Source of the DNA: Micromonospora sp. MW-13
Lineage (GTDB): Bacteria; Actinomycetota; Actinomycetes; Mycobacteriales; Micromonosporaceae
Assembly: GCF_003434305.1 (NCBI RefSeq)
Contig: NZ_QKKX01000062.1
Location: 1-64,000, forward strand
Length of the DNA: 64,000 bases
Reading direction: 5' to 3'
Shown: piece by piece, positions 34,612 through 42,706 of the stretch
Position numbering within the stretch: the stretch's first letter is position 1
Layout: each line of letters starts with the position of its first letter
Made by a program: the position numbers and the translations under genes
Notes under the pieces: generated by a model
The model's database searches: none
The model's input: only the letters and a program-made list of their open reading frames with translations
What the model was told of the DNA's origin: nothing

Positions 34612-35384
34612 TCAGCCCGGCCAGGACGTGCCGGTTGCCGAGGTGGCCCGGCGGCTGCGGGTGTCGCAGACCGCGGTGTATGGCTGGCGGAAACGGTGGC
34701 GTGCCGAGAGTGAGGCGGGGTTGGCGTCGAAGGGGCCGGGTGGTTCCCGCTGCCGCCTGGACGCCGGCCGGCTGCGGCGCCTGGCCGATGCCCTGGATGA
34801 AGGGCCGGCCGCGCACGGGTTCGGCGAGGACCAGCGGTGGACCCTGGCGCGGGTGTCGGATCTGATCGCTCGGCTGTTCCGCACCCGGTACACGCTGCGC
34901 GGCACCTCGTATCTGCTGTACCGCATCGGCTGGTCGGTGCAGGTCCCGTCGCACCGGCCCGTCGAGCGTGATGAGGAGGCGGTCGCGACGTGGCGGCGGG
35001 AGGTGTGGCCGGCGGGAAAACGGTAGCGGCGCAGCGCGACGCGTGGATCTGCTTCGAGGACGAGGCCGGTCAGACGCTGCGCCCACCGAAGGCCCGTACC
35101 TGGGGCCGACGCGGCGAAACGCCGGTGATCCCGGTTTCGGGTAAGGGGTCCGGCCGGGTCTCGATCGCGGGGCTGGTCTGCGTGAAGCCGGGCCGACGCA
35201 GCCGGTTGATCTACCGCACGATCACCCATCGCGGCCGCAAGAACGAACGACGCAGCTTCGCCGAGACCGACTACATCGCTCTGCTCGACGCCGCGCACCA
35301 GCAGCTCGGCGGTCCGATCGTGCTGGTCTGGGACAACCTCAACACCCACATCAGCGCCGCGATGCGGCAAATGATCAACGGCCC
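34612..35384 (+). pseudogene. Truncated, frameshifted IS630-family transposase
   Basis: The first frame reads EVARRLRVSQTAVYGWRKRW (HTH) and continues to RREVWPAGKR, where it ends at 35026. A second frame picks up at AWICFEDEAGQTLRPPKART and runs to VLVWDNLNTHISAAMR, giving the first two DDE aspartates. The final Glu region is missing, and the N-terminal start is also cut. Both truncations mean the element is dead. It abuts the copper island and the MerR gene and may mark the island boundary. Confidence 0.82.
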
Positions 35385-35401
35385 GTTGCGAACGGTAGGG
35401 T

Positions 35402-35432
35402 TTGACCTTCCGGTAGGGGGAGCCGCGATGCT
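35402..35432 (+). promoter_or_regulatory. MerR-type promoter (19-bp spacer)
   Basis: TTGACC and GATGCT are separated by 19 bp, the long spacing used by MerR activators, with the dyad CTTCCGGTAGGGGGAG in the spacer. The gene starts 7 bp after the -10 box, so the mRNA may be leaderless. Confidence 0.65.
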
Positions 35433-35438
35433 GGTCTC

Positions 35439-36248
35439 ATGCTAGGAATTGGTGAGTTTGCAGGTCTGACCGGGTTGAGCGTGAAGGCGCTTCGCCACTA
35501 TGACGAGAAGGTTGTGCTGGTCCCGGCCGAGGTCGATGCCTTGTCGGGGTATCGAAGGTATGGGGAGGGTCAGGTCCGTGCTGGCGTCGTTGCGCGGGCG
35601 CTTCGTGACGCCGGAGTTCCTCTTCCGGCAGTTGCGGCGGTGGTCGCCGCCGGCGGGGCGAGCGATGCTCTGACGGAGCACCGCCGGCGGGTTCTTGAGG
35701 ACCGCGCGAGCGAAGACCGCGCGCTCGCGGCTGCCGAGGAGGCCCTTCGCGCGTTGGCGGTTCCGGTTGCAGTAGATGAGCGTGAGATGGCTCGGCAACC
35801 GTTCGTCGGGCAGGTGATTTCCGTGAGCGTGGATGATGCTGAGTCGCTGTCCGACGTGGACGCCAATGCGGTGTTCGGTGGACTGTTCGAGCAGTTGCAG
35901 GCGTCCGGTCTCGGCCCGAGTGGGCAGTTCTGGACGACGCTCCGAGCAGGCGAGCGGGGAACAGTCGAGGTCGTCTGGCCTACGCCCACCGAGGTCGACG
36001 ACGAGTGGTGCGGTCCGCAGACATTCGCCGGAGTTCTTCCGGCCCGCACCGAGTTGGTCGCGACTTGGCGACCGGCGGAGGGCGAGACGCTCCCGGACGG
36101 TCCTACACACCCGGCCGTCGTCGCGCTCTTCGACGCGATTGCCGGTCGGCAGATCGAACTGCGCGGCATGGAGGTGCGCCAGACCGTGCTTGGTCAGAGC
36201 GAAGAAGACTACGCCGTCGAGGTCTCTGTCTCCGTGGAGACGCGATGA
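35439..36248 (+). CDS. MerR-family regulator with GyrI-like ligand domain
   Basis: The protein has 269 residues. The winged helix (1-70) reads GEFAGLTGLSVKALRHYDEK, then SGYRRYGEGQVRAG. A coiled coil follows, and the C-terminal 150 residues fit a GyrI-like small-molecule domain. MerR proteins of this build sense drugs. The MerR-type promoter directly upstream suggests autoregulation. Two small genes follow with overlapping codons and could be its targets. Confidence 0.88.
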   Translation: MLGIGEFAGLTGLSVKALRHYDEKVVLVPAEVDALSGYRRYGEGQVRAGVVARALRDAGVPLPAVAAVVAAGGASDALTEHRRRVLEDRASEDRALAAAEEALRALAVPVAVDEREMARQPFVGQVISVSVDDAESLSDVDANAVFGGLFEQLQASGLGPSGQFWTTLRAGERGTVEVVWPTPTEVDDEWCGPQTFAGVLPARTELVATWRPAEGETLPDGPTHPAVVALFDAIAGRQIELRGMEVRQTVLGQSEEDYAVEVSVSVETR

Positions 36249-36364
36249 CTGCGGGCGTGGGCGGTGCTGCTGACCTTTCCGCTCTCGTGCTGCGCGGGAT
36301 CGCCTGGGCCATTCTCCTGGCCGGTGTTGCCCTGATCGCCCGCGGAACAAGGACCACGGCGTAG
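36245..36364 (+). CDS. Small membrane protein (39 aa)
   Basis: The ATG overlaps the MerR stop (ATGA). The 39-residue product has one hydrophobic segment, LVLRGIAWAILLAGVALIAR. Its stop overlaps the GTG of the next small gene. Translation coupling across three genes supports it as real; the function is unknown. Confidence 0.55.
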   Translation: MTAGVGGAADLSALVLRGIAWAILLAGVALIARGTRTTA

Positions 36365-36522
36365 TGGAGAGCTTCCCGTTCCGGCTCAGCGAGCTGCGCG
36401 ACCGCACCGGCCCCGACGTGATCCTCACCAAGCGGTGGGATGGCGAAAAGCACGGCTACGTCGCCACGTTCCGCACGCCCGAGGACTTCGTCCGCTACGC
36501 CGACACGGTGTGCGACGGCTGA
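36364..36522 (+). CDS. Small conserved-looking protein (52 aa)
   Basis: A GTG at 36364 overlaps the upstream stop (TAGTG). The product reads VESFPFRLSELRDRTGPDVI, then KRWDGEKHGYVATFRTPEDF, and ends YADTVCDG. The sequence has the balanced composition of a folded protein rather than a chance frame. No family is recognised. It would be the last gene of the MerR unit. Confidence 0.55.
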   Translation: MESFPFRLSELRDRTGPDVILTKRWDGEKHGYVATFRTPEDFVRYADTVCDG

Positions 36523-37004
36523 GGGGGCGCACCCCAGGGTGATTGCGAAGTCGGGCGGGAGCGCTTGATCAGGGAGTCCGGGGGGTTCCTGGCGTGGGCG
36601 TCGCTCCACCGCAGGTATGCCTACCGGCTCCTTTGGAGCTGAGTCGAATACGACATCACCCACGCCCGCCGCGATCGGCGACCGCAGGCGACCGACCCGG
36701 CGGGGTGGTGGGTGACGCGACGGCGGTGGCCCGACCGGCGGTGATGACGTGGACGACTCAGCTCCATAGGCGGCGTACCACGGCATCGAGCCGCCGCACC
36801 CACGGCTCCGCCCGGGCCACGGTCCCCGGGCCGACCGGGGACCGCACCCGCGACAACGCAATGACCCTGGGGCGCACCCAATCAGGTCAAGTCACCCAGA
36901 TAGTGCCCGTTCGAGCGTGTTGTCCGCCCACCCGCCGCCTACCTGATGAGTAGCAAGGCAACTACCCATGGTGGAGCACCTGGCGGTACCGTCGCGGGTA
37001 CACG
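36523..37004. other. Intergenic region with a MITE-like inverted repeat
   Basis: No supported gene is present in these 480 bp. The inverted-repeat element at 36635-36765 is the main structure. The rest is GC-rich sequence with chance frames. Confidence 0.5.
36635..36765. repeat. 131-bp element with 26-bp imperfect inverted ends
   Basis: The left end starts GGAGCTGAGTCG and ends ATCACC. The right end is the inverse complement with the same two blocks conserved and a variable middle (20 of 26 positions match). No open frame lies inside. It resembles a small non-autonomous element, but only one copy is visible here and no target-site duplication is evident. Confidence 0.45.
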
Positions 37005-37307
37005 ATGTACCCCACTCGGGTGAGGTGTTCCATGGTCGACCAACAGCAACCCACGCCAGGACAGCGTGCCGACAGTGCGCCGGAGCTGCTGCCGCTGCGC
37101 GGGGCGCTGCTGGTCGAGGCCGCCCGCGCGTACCTCCAGATCGGCGACCCGCTCGCGGCGGGACGCGCGCTGGTCGAGGCGGAGCGAACCGCGTCGGCCG
37201 AGGTCCGGTTACGGCCGGTGGCCCGTACGCTGATCACCGACCTGCTGCGCGGCGGACCGGTCCCGGCGGACGTCGCCCAGCTCGCCACGGCCCTCGGGAT
37301 CGGGTGA
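37005..37307 (+). pseudogene. C-terminal fragment of the XRE/TPR regulator family
   Basis: From about 37111 the frame reads VEAARAYLQIGDPLAAGRAL and ends VAQLATALGIG, nearly identical in protein and DNA to the last 65 codons of the XRE gene at 19605-20810. The similarity runs a few bases past the stop. An unrelated 35-residue start precedes it. The HTH and most of the sensor region are absent. It is either a remnant of a second copy or a small ORF built on it. Confidence 0.8.
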
Positions 37308-37376
37308 CCACCGCCCGGTGGACGCTGTGTCACTCCGATCCTCCCCCGTCCGGATCCGCGACCGGCGCACGCCGGG

Positions 37377-37892
37377 TCAGCGCGAGTCGTGCTGCTCCCC
37401 GCGCGCCCGCCGGTGCGCGCCGGCCACCCGGCCGTGCGCGTGGGCGAGCAGCCGGTCGACCTCGGGGAGCCGCCGGACGCCGGGGTTGAGCACGCAGGCC
37501 CAGCCGTACGTGCCGTAGGCGGGGTGGGGCAGGATCTCGTCGCACCGGGTGAAGTCGATTCCCGACCGGTGGTCGGGGAGTTCTGCGGGCGGGTAGCCGA
37601 ACCGGCGCCGGAACTCCTCGCGGCCGACGTGCACGTTGAGGCGGAAGATTCCCGGCCGGTCGAGGTGCGAGTCCTCGTCGAACCCGGGGACGTCGTGTTC
37701 CACGATGGTGGCGAACGGCCGGCGACGGTCGGACCCGACGAAGAAGAACCGGTCGCCCCAGCTCGCCTCCGGCGCACCGGGCCGCTGGTCGGCCTGCACC
37801 TGCGTGACGTGCGGGAGCGCGACGATCCGCTCGACGAGTTCGGCCACGACCGGCGCCGCCCGGTCGCCGGAGGGCTCAGGCAGAGAAGTCAT
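37377..37892 (-). CDS. DUF6194-family protein
   Basis: The ATG at 37892 gives 171 residues. Typical family segments are WGDRFFFVGSDRRRPFATIV, RLNVHVGREEFRRRFGYPPA and ILPHPAYGTYGWACVLNPG. The family is common in actinomycetes and has no proven role. The C-terminal residues are Arg- and His-rich. It is divergent from a MerR/TioE-type gene, and the MerR operator between them may control both. Confidence 0.82.
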   Translation of the reverse strand: MTSLPEPSGDRAAPVVAELVERIVALPHVTQVQADQRPGAPEASWGDRFFFVGSDRRRPFATIVEHDVPGFDEDSHLDRPGIFRLNVHVGREEFRRRFGYPPAELPDHRSGIDFTRCDEILPHPAYGTYGWACVLNPGVRRLPEVDRLLAHAHGRVAGAHRRARGEQHDSR

Positions 37893-37908
37893 GACCTCTA
37901 CCGTATCG

Positions 37909-37940
37909 TTGACCTGCCCTGTGAAGGTTTGGCGTTGTCT
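37909..37940 (+). promoter_or_regulatory. MerR-type promoter of the TioE-like gene
   Basis: TTGACC (37909-37914) is followed after 19-20 bp by a poor -10 (TTGTCT, 37935-37940), with the dyad ACCT-N9-AGGT (37912-37928) in the spacer. This matches the usual MerR operator layout. Confidence 0.6.
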
Positions 37941-37957
37941 GCTGCTGGGAGGCCGAG

Positions 37958-38725
37958 CTGAAGTCTCAAACGGGAGGACGTGAGCGTTCGTACCGTCCCG
38001 CGGACCTCGCCCGGGAGCACGGCATCTCCACCCAGGCGGTCCGCAACTACGAACGCGACGGGGTGCTGCCGCTGGCCCCGCGCACGCCGAGCGGCTACCG
38101 CGCCTACTCGGCCCTGCACGCGCACGCGCTGCGCGCCTACCTCGCGCTCGTCCCGGCACACGGCTACGCGACCGCCGGCGAGATCATGCGCGCCGTCAAC
38201 GCCGGCGACGTGGACACCGCCCTGCGGGCGATCGACCGCAGCCACGCCCAACTGCTCCGGGACCGCGAGACGCTCGACGCCGTCGAGGCGGCTGTCGGCG
38301 TCCTGACGGCCGCCCGCGTCCCCGCCGGGGCCGTCCCGGCGGGGACGCCGGCCACGGGCCGGCCCGACCGTCCGCTGACGATCGGCCACCTCGCCCACCG
38401 GATCGGCGTCACGCCGGCCACCCTGCGCAAGTGGGAGCGGGCCGGCGTCCTCGTGCCGCGGCGCGGTCCCGGGACCGGCCACCGGCTGTACCGGGCCGAC
38501 GACGTCCGCGACGCGGAGCTGGCCCACCTGCTCCGGCGCGGCGGCTACCGGCTCGACCACATCGCCACGGTCCTGCACCAGGTCCGCGCCGCCGCCGGCC
38601 CCGAGGCGTTGGCCGGCTCGCTGGAGGACTGGCGGCGGCGGCTCACCGACCGGGGGCGGGCCATGCTCACCGCCGCCGCGCGGCTCGCGGACCACCTGTC
38701 CCCGCCGGACGGTCCCCGGGGCTAG
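37958..38725 (+). CDS. MerR-family regulator, TioE type (two HTH domains)
   Basis: The reading frame carries two MerR-like HTH regions: ERSYRPADLAREHGISTQAV near the start and GHLAHRIGVTPATLRKWERA near residue 145. This double layout is typical of TioE-like proteins. No ATG, GTG or TTG lies in frame between an upstream TGA and the first HTH. The only start with a ribosome site (GGGAGG, six bases) is a CTG at 37958, giving 255 residues. Either a rare CTG start is used or the 5' end has changed frame. It overlaps the convergent RibD-type gene by 59 bp. Confidence 0.8.
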   Translation: MKSQTGGRERSYRPADLAREHGISTQAVRNYERDGVLPLAPRTPSGYRAYSALHAHALRAYLALVPAHGYATAGEIMRAVNAGDVDTALRAIDRSHAQLLRDRETLDAVEAAVGVLTAARVPAGAVPAGTPATGRPDRPLTIGHLAHRIGVTPATLRKWERAGVLVPRRGPGTGHRLYRADDVRDAELAHLLRRGGYRLDHIATVLHQVRAAAGPEALAGSLEDWRRRLTDRGRAMLTAAARLADHLSPPDGPRG

Positions 38726-39521
38726 CCGATCCGGGAGACAGAACCTGGGCTGTTCCCGGCCCACAGCGCTCGGAGAGGGCGTAGCGCAGCAGCACGACGT
38801 CACCGATCTGCCGGACCTCCGCCACCGCGGCCCGGCTGCCGGAGTGCCACGGGAACCGGCCGTCGCCGGGGAACCGGGGCGCCCGGCGGTCGCCGACGAA
38901 GAACGGCGCGACCACGAGGTGCAGTTCGTCGGCGAGCCCCCCGCCGAGGAACTGGGCGTGCACCCGCGCGCCGCCCTCCACCATCAGCCGGCGTACCCCC
39001 CTGGCGGCGAGGTCGGCGAGCACCCGGCACAGGTCGACCTGGTCGCCGACGGCCGCGACCGTGGCCAGCCCGTCGAGGCGGTGCCGGGTCTTCTCCAGCG
39101 CCGACGTGGCGCAGTAGACGATCCGGTCGGCGTCACCGACGGCGAAGAACCGGGCCGCCGGGTCGAGGTCGCCGGTGCCGGTGACGGTCACCTTCGTCGG
39201 TGACGGGGGCAGGCCGCGGGCGACCCGGGCCGCCCGGCGCTCGGCCGAGCGGATGACCAGGCGCGGGTCGTCGACCCGGACGGTGCCCGCGCCGACGAGG
39301 ATCGCGTCGCACCCCGCCCGGACGTCGTCGATCCGGTCGAGGTCGGCCTCGTTGGACAGCAGCAGCCGTTGGTCGCTGGCGTCGTCGATGTACCCGTCGA
39401 TCGACATGGCACAGCTGACCAGCACGTACGGCCGCTCCGGCGCTGCCGGCCCGCCGCCCGGCACGGTCCCCGGCGACCCGGCGGAATCCGGGCCGGCCCG
39501 GTCGGATGTCGGGGGCGTCAA
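38667..39521 (-). CDS. RibD C-terminal-type reductase
   Basis: The start may be a TTG at 39521 overlapping the ribA stop, giving 284 residues, or a downstream GTG. The core reads SCAMSIDGYIDDASDQRLLL, then ILVGAGTVRVDDPRLVIRSA and RRLMVEGGARVHAQFLGGGL, the NADPH-binding RibD_C fold that reduces the ribose of pyrimidine intermediates in riboflavin synthesis. It sits beside GTP cyclohydrolase II without other rib genes, so it probably acts in a dedicated pterin/flavin-like pathway. Its 3' end overlaps the convergent MerR gene. Confidence 0.85.
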   Translation of the reverse strand: MTPPTSDRAGPDSAGSPGTVPGGGPAAPERPYVLVSCAMSIDGYIDDASDQRLLLSNEADLDRIDDVRAGCDAILVGAGTVRVDDPRLVIRSAERRAARVARGLPPSPTKVTVTGTGDLDPAARFFAVGDADRIVYCATSALEKTRHRLDGLATVAAVGDQVDLCRVLADLAARGVRRLMVEGGARVHAQFLGGGLADELHLVVAPFFVGDRRAPRFPGDGRFPWHSGSRAAVAEVRQIGDVVLLRYALSERCGPGTAQVLSPGSASPGDRPAGTGGPRAARRR

Positions 39522-40171
39522 CGGACGAACGGGAGGTCGATGGTGTGGGCGGCCCGGCCCACCTTCGCGGCCAGGTAGTCGGCGTTGACCGGGGACAGGT
39601 GCAGCCGGGTGGGCACCCGCGCGGCCACCTCGATCCCGAGCCGGCGCAGCTGCCCTTCCTTGTCCGGGTTGTTGCTGAGCAGGGCCACCCGGTCGGCGCC
39701 GAGGGCGGCCAGCATCTGGGCGGCGACGGTGTAGTCCCGCTCGTCCGCGCCGTGCCCCAGCGCCAGGTTCGCCTCGTACGTGTCCAGCCCGCCGTCCTGG
39801 AGGGCGTAGGCGTCGAGCTTGGCGTACAGGCCGATGCCGCGGCCCTCCTGGCGCAGGTAGAGCACGAGCCCGCCGGCCTCGGCGATCCGCTCGACCGCCT
39901 CGCGCAACTGGGGGCCGCAGTCGCACCGCTGGCTGCCGAACACGTCCCCGGTCAGGCACTCGCTGTGCGGGCGGACCAGCGGGGGCGGCCCGCCCGCGGC
40001 GGACCGGTCCAGCGCGGCCGTCCAGTCGCCGAGCCCGAACGCCAGGTGCTCCCGGCCGTCGACGAGGCCGTGGAACGAGAACACCCGGGCCGCCGCGGCG
40101 TAGCCGTCGGGAAAGCGCAGCGGGACCGTGACCTGGGTACGGACGGTGGCGACGGGCAATGCTCCGGACAT
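39518..40171 (-). CDS. ribA: GTP cyclohydrolase II (RibA type)
   Basis: The ATG at 40171 has AAGGAGACCG before it and gives 217 residues. The zinc site reads SECLTGDVFGSQRCDCG (three Cys). The GTP-binding part has LYLRQEGRGIGLYAKLDAYA and LLSNNPDK. The enzyme opens GTP to 2,5-diamino-6-ribosylamino-pyrimidinone phosphate. It is a stand-alone cyclohydrolase not fused to RibB, and it overlaps the RibD-type gene by four bases. Genes around it (PTPS-like, methyltransferase, glycosyltransferase) suggest a special product rather than riboflavin supply. Confidence 0.93.
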   Translation of the reverse strand: MSGALPVATVRTQVTVPLRFPDGYAAAARVFSFHGLVDGREHLAFGLGDWTAALDRSAAGGPPPLVRPHSECLTGDVFGSQRCDCGPQLREAVERIAEAGGLVLYLRQEGRGIGLYAKLDAYALQDGGLDTYEANLALGHGADERDYTVAAQMLAALGADRVALLSNNPDKEGQLRRLGIEVAARVPTRLHLSPVNADYLAAKVGRAAHTIDLPFVR

Positions 40172-40357
40172 CGGTCTCCTTCGTCGGGCGGTCGTCCACT
40201 CACGGGTACGCGCCGGGCCGGCGCGGGTGGCCGACGCGCGGGTGGCGTGGTCGACGGCGGGTACGGCAGCCATCGCATCGACGGCGATGGTTAGTACCGT
40301 ACCCATCGCATCCGTGGCCGGGGGGTAGGGCAGCGCCGGCCCGGGCGGGCGGACGGT

Positions 40358-41248
40358 TCACCGGCAGCCGACGAGCAGGTCGCGGTGGTCGACGAGGACG
40401 TCGAGCCGGCCGGCCGCCGCGTCGGCGAAACGCCGCCGGGCGTACGCCGTGGTCGGTCCGGTCAGCTCGGGCCGCTGCTCGCGGGCGGCGCCCAGCCAGC
40501 CGGTGAACCACGCGGCGGCGAGGTCCGCCCGGTCCGGGCCGAGCCGCCAGGGGCTGGGCCGGACGTCGACGCCGACGCCGTGCCGGGCGAACGCGGCGAC
40601 GCAGGCGTCGACGGCGTCCGGGCCGAGCAGGGTTCGGCCGTCGACGGTGCGCCGCTGGTGGTCGTCGAACGCGGCGGCGACCTCGGCGTCCAGCGGGTCG
40701 GCCGGGGTCAGCTCCACCCTGCCCACCACGGAGAGGGTGAGCAGGGCGGCCCGGCCGGCGCACGCCGCCACGATCCGGCCGAGCTCGTCGGCGGTGAGCA
40801 TGTCCAGCAGCGCGGACGCGGTGACCAGGGACGCATCGGCGAGGTCGGCGGCGGTCAACCGGGTGAGGTCGGCCTGGCGGGTCTGCACGGTGACGGGGGC
40901 GCCGTCGGCGGCGGTGTCCACCATGGCCGACCGGGCCCGCGCCAGCAGGCCGGGGTCGCGGTCGTACAGGATCCAGTGCTGCGGGCCGGGCAGCCGGGGG
41001 GCCAGCCAGCGACCCATCGAGCCGGTGCCGGCACCGAGATCGTGGACCACGACCGGCCGGGTGCCGGCGAGGCGGCGGCGAACCGGTTCCAGCAGGTCCG
41101 CCGCCCTGGCCGCCGCGTCGGCGGGCTCCCGCAGCCGCAGCCAGCCGGCGAAGGCGTCCGCGTCCTGCCCGTCGTTCATGCCGCCAGGGGAGAGTTCGCC
41201 GCCCAGGCCGCTCGTGGAGACCTCGCCGTCGCTCATGCCGTCGCTCAT
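40358..41248 (-). CDS. Class I SAM-dependent methyltransferase
   Basis: The protein has 296 residues from an ATG at 41248 that overlaps the glycosyltransferase stop (ATGA). Motif I is VVVHDLGAGTGSMGRWLAPR, followed by ILYDRDPGLLARAR (motif II) and SLVTASALLDMLTADEL (motif IV region). The fold is a Rossmann methyltransferase. The acceptor is unknown; the cluster context points to a pterin-like or sugar-containing molecule. The first MSDG repeats look like low-value N-terminal residues, and a start 12 bp later is possible. Confidence 0.85.
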   Translation of the reverse strand: MSDGMSDGEVSTSGLGGELSPGGMNDGQDADAFAGWLRLREPADAAARAADLLEPVRRRLAGTRPVVVHDLGAGTGSMGRWLAPRLPGPQHWILYDRDPGLLARARSAMVDTAADGAPVTVQTRQADLTRLTAADLADASLVTASALLDMLTADELGRIVAACAGRAALLTLSVVGRVELTPADPLDAEVAAAFDDHQRRTVDGRTLLGPDAVDACVAAFARHGVGVDVRPSPWRLGPDRADLAAAWFTGWLGAAREQRPELTGPTTAYARRRFADAAAGRLDVLVDHRDLLVGCR

Positions 41249-42300
41249 GCCGTCACTCCTCTCAGGACCGCCGCGAGGGTCGCCGCGGTGGCCGCCCAGT
41301 CGGCCAGGTTGTCCCGGCGGGCGCGGGCGGCGCGGCGCAGCCGCTCCCGCAGGCCGGGGTCGCCGAGCCAGGCGCGCAGCGCGCCGGCCAACGCGGCCGG
41401 GTCGTCGGGCGGCACCAGCAGGCCGGGCCGCTCGCCGCCGGGGGCCCGGCCCAGCGCGTCGGGCAGCCCGCCGGCATCGGTGGCCAGCACCGGGGTCCCC
41501 CGGGCGAGCGCCTCGGTGACCACCATCCCGTACGTCTCGCCGCGCGAGGCCAGCACCAGCAGATCGGCGGCGGCGTACGCGGCGGCCAGGTCGACGCCGG
41601 TACGCGGACCGACCAGCTCCACCCGGCCGGCCAGGCCGGACCCGGCGGCCTGCCGGCGTAGCCGGTCGACGTACGCCGGGTCGCGGGTCAGCGCGCCGAC
41701 GCAGCGACAGCGCCAGGGCAGGTCGGCCACCGCCGCCAGGGCGGCCAGCAGCACGTCGTGCCCCTTGTGCGGGGCGACCGCCGCGACGCAGAGCAGCCGG
41801 TTGCCGGCGGGCGACCCGGGGACCGGCGGGGCCGGGTCGACCCCGGGCGTGGCGACGTGCACCCGGTCGGCGGGCAGCCCGTACCGCTCGCGCAGTCGCC
41901 GTCGCGTCCACCCGCTGGTGGCGACGACGGCGGTGGCGGCGGCCAGGGCGCGCGCCTCGGTGCTGTCGCCGCGCGGCAGGTGGACCAGGACGACCAGCCG
42001 CAGCCGGCGGGCCTGCGGCTCCAGCGCCTCCGGCGCGACCGAGGCGACCAGGCCGTCGAGCAGCACGACCGCGCGGTCGGGCAGCGCCGCGAGCCGGGCG
42101 GCCAGGTCGGCCCGCTCGGCCGGGGCGGGCGCCGGCCAGCCGCCCGGCACGGCATGCTCGTGGACCCGCCAGCCGGCGTCGGCGAGCCCTCGGCAGATCC
42201 GGCGGTCGTAGTGGTTGCCGCCGCTGGGGGCGGCCGGGTCGTCGATGTCGCCGGGCAGCACCACGTGCACCTCGGCGACGCCGGCCGCCCGGGCCGTCAC
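41245..42300 (-). CDS. Glycosyltransferase family 4 protein
   Basis: The GTG at 42300 overlaps the stop of the PTPS-like gene and gives 351 residues. The GT-B fold is recognisable: VHVVLPGDIDDPAAPSGGNH at the start, VAAVAPHKGHDVLLAALAAV in the C-terminal half, then LLVLASRGETYGMVVTEALA, the retaining GT4 motif with the EX7E glutamates. It transfers a sugar from an NDP-sugar to an unknown acceptor. It is cotranscribed with PTPS, methyltransferase and ribA. Confidence 0.9.
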   Translation of the reverse strand: MTARAAGVAEVHVVLPGDIDDPAAPSGGNHYDRRICRGLADAGWRVHEHAVPGGWPAPAPAERADLAARLAALPDRAVVLLDGLVASVAPEALEPQARRLRLVVLVHLPRGDSTEARALAAATAVVATSGWTRRRLRERYGLPADRVHVATPGVDPAPPVPGSPAGNRLLCVAAVAPHKGHDVLLAALAAVADLPWRCRCVGALTRDPAYVDRLRRQAAGSGLAGRVELVGPRTGVDLAAAYAAADLLVLASRGETYGMVVTEALARGTPVLATDAGGLPDALGRAPGGERPGLLVPPDDPAALAGALRAWLGDPGLRERLRRAARARRDNLADWAATAATLAAVLRGVTA

Positions 42301-42695
42301 AGGGGCCGCTCGTAGCTGGCCCAGGCGATGTGCGACTCGTGCAGGGTGACGGTGATCCCGGCGAGCCCGCGCGCCCCCTCGCCGAGGTCCCCGGCGTGCA
42401 CCCGGTCGGCGAGCCGGTCGGCCACCGTCCGGGCCAGCACCTCCGTGGTGGTGTTCACCCCGGCGAACGCGGGCTCGTCGTCGAGGTTGCGGTAGGTCAG
42501 CTCGCCGAGCACGGCGCGCAGCCGCTCGGTGGCCAGGCCGATGTCGACGACGATGCCGTCGGCGTCGAGGTCGGCCCGGCGGAACGTCGCGTCGACGACG
42601 AAGGTGGCCCCGTGCAGGCGTCGCGCCGGCCCGAAGACCTCGCCGCGGAAGCTGTGGGCGATCATCATGTGATCGCGGACGGTCACGCTGAACAC
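42297..42695 (-). CDS. 6-pyruvoyl-tetrahydropterin synthase/QueD-like protein
   Basis: The GTG at 42695 has TTAGGAGAG upstream and gives 132 residues. Zinc ligands are seen as His in MIAHSFRG, and His in LHGATFVVDATF; the third is less clear. The active-site HESHIAWASYE motif near the end is typical of the T-fold PTPS/QueD family, and NTTTEVLARTVADRL carries the Glu region. These enzymes rearrange dihydroneopterin triphosphate-like substrates. With GTP cyclohydrolase II rather than I nearby, the substrate may differ. Confidence 0.88.
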   Translation of the reverse strand: MFSVTVRDHMMIAHSFRGEVFGPARRLHGATFVVDATFRRADLDADGIVVDIGLATERLRAVLGELTYRNLDDEPAFAGVNTTTEVLARTVADRLADRVHAGDLGEGARGLAGITVTLHESHIAWASYERPL

Positions 42696-42706
42696 GGGTC
42701 ACTCTC

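Noticed and set aside
41245..42702. A 485-codon frame joining glycosyltransferase and the PTPS-like region
   Set aside because: The PTPS-like gene occupies 42297-42695 in another frame with a ribosome site; the glycosyltransferase starts at the GTG at 42300.
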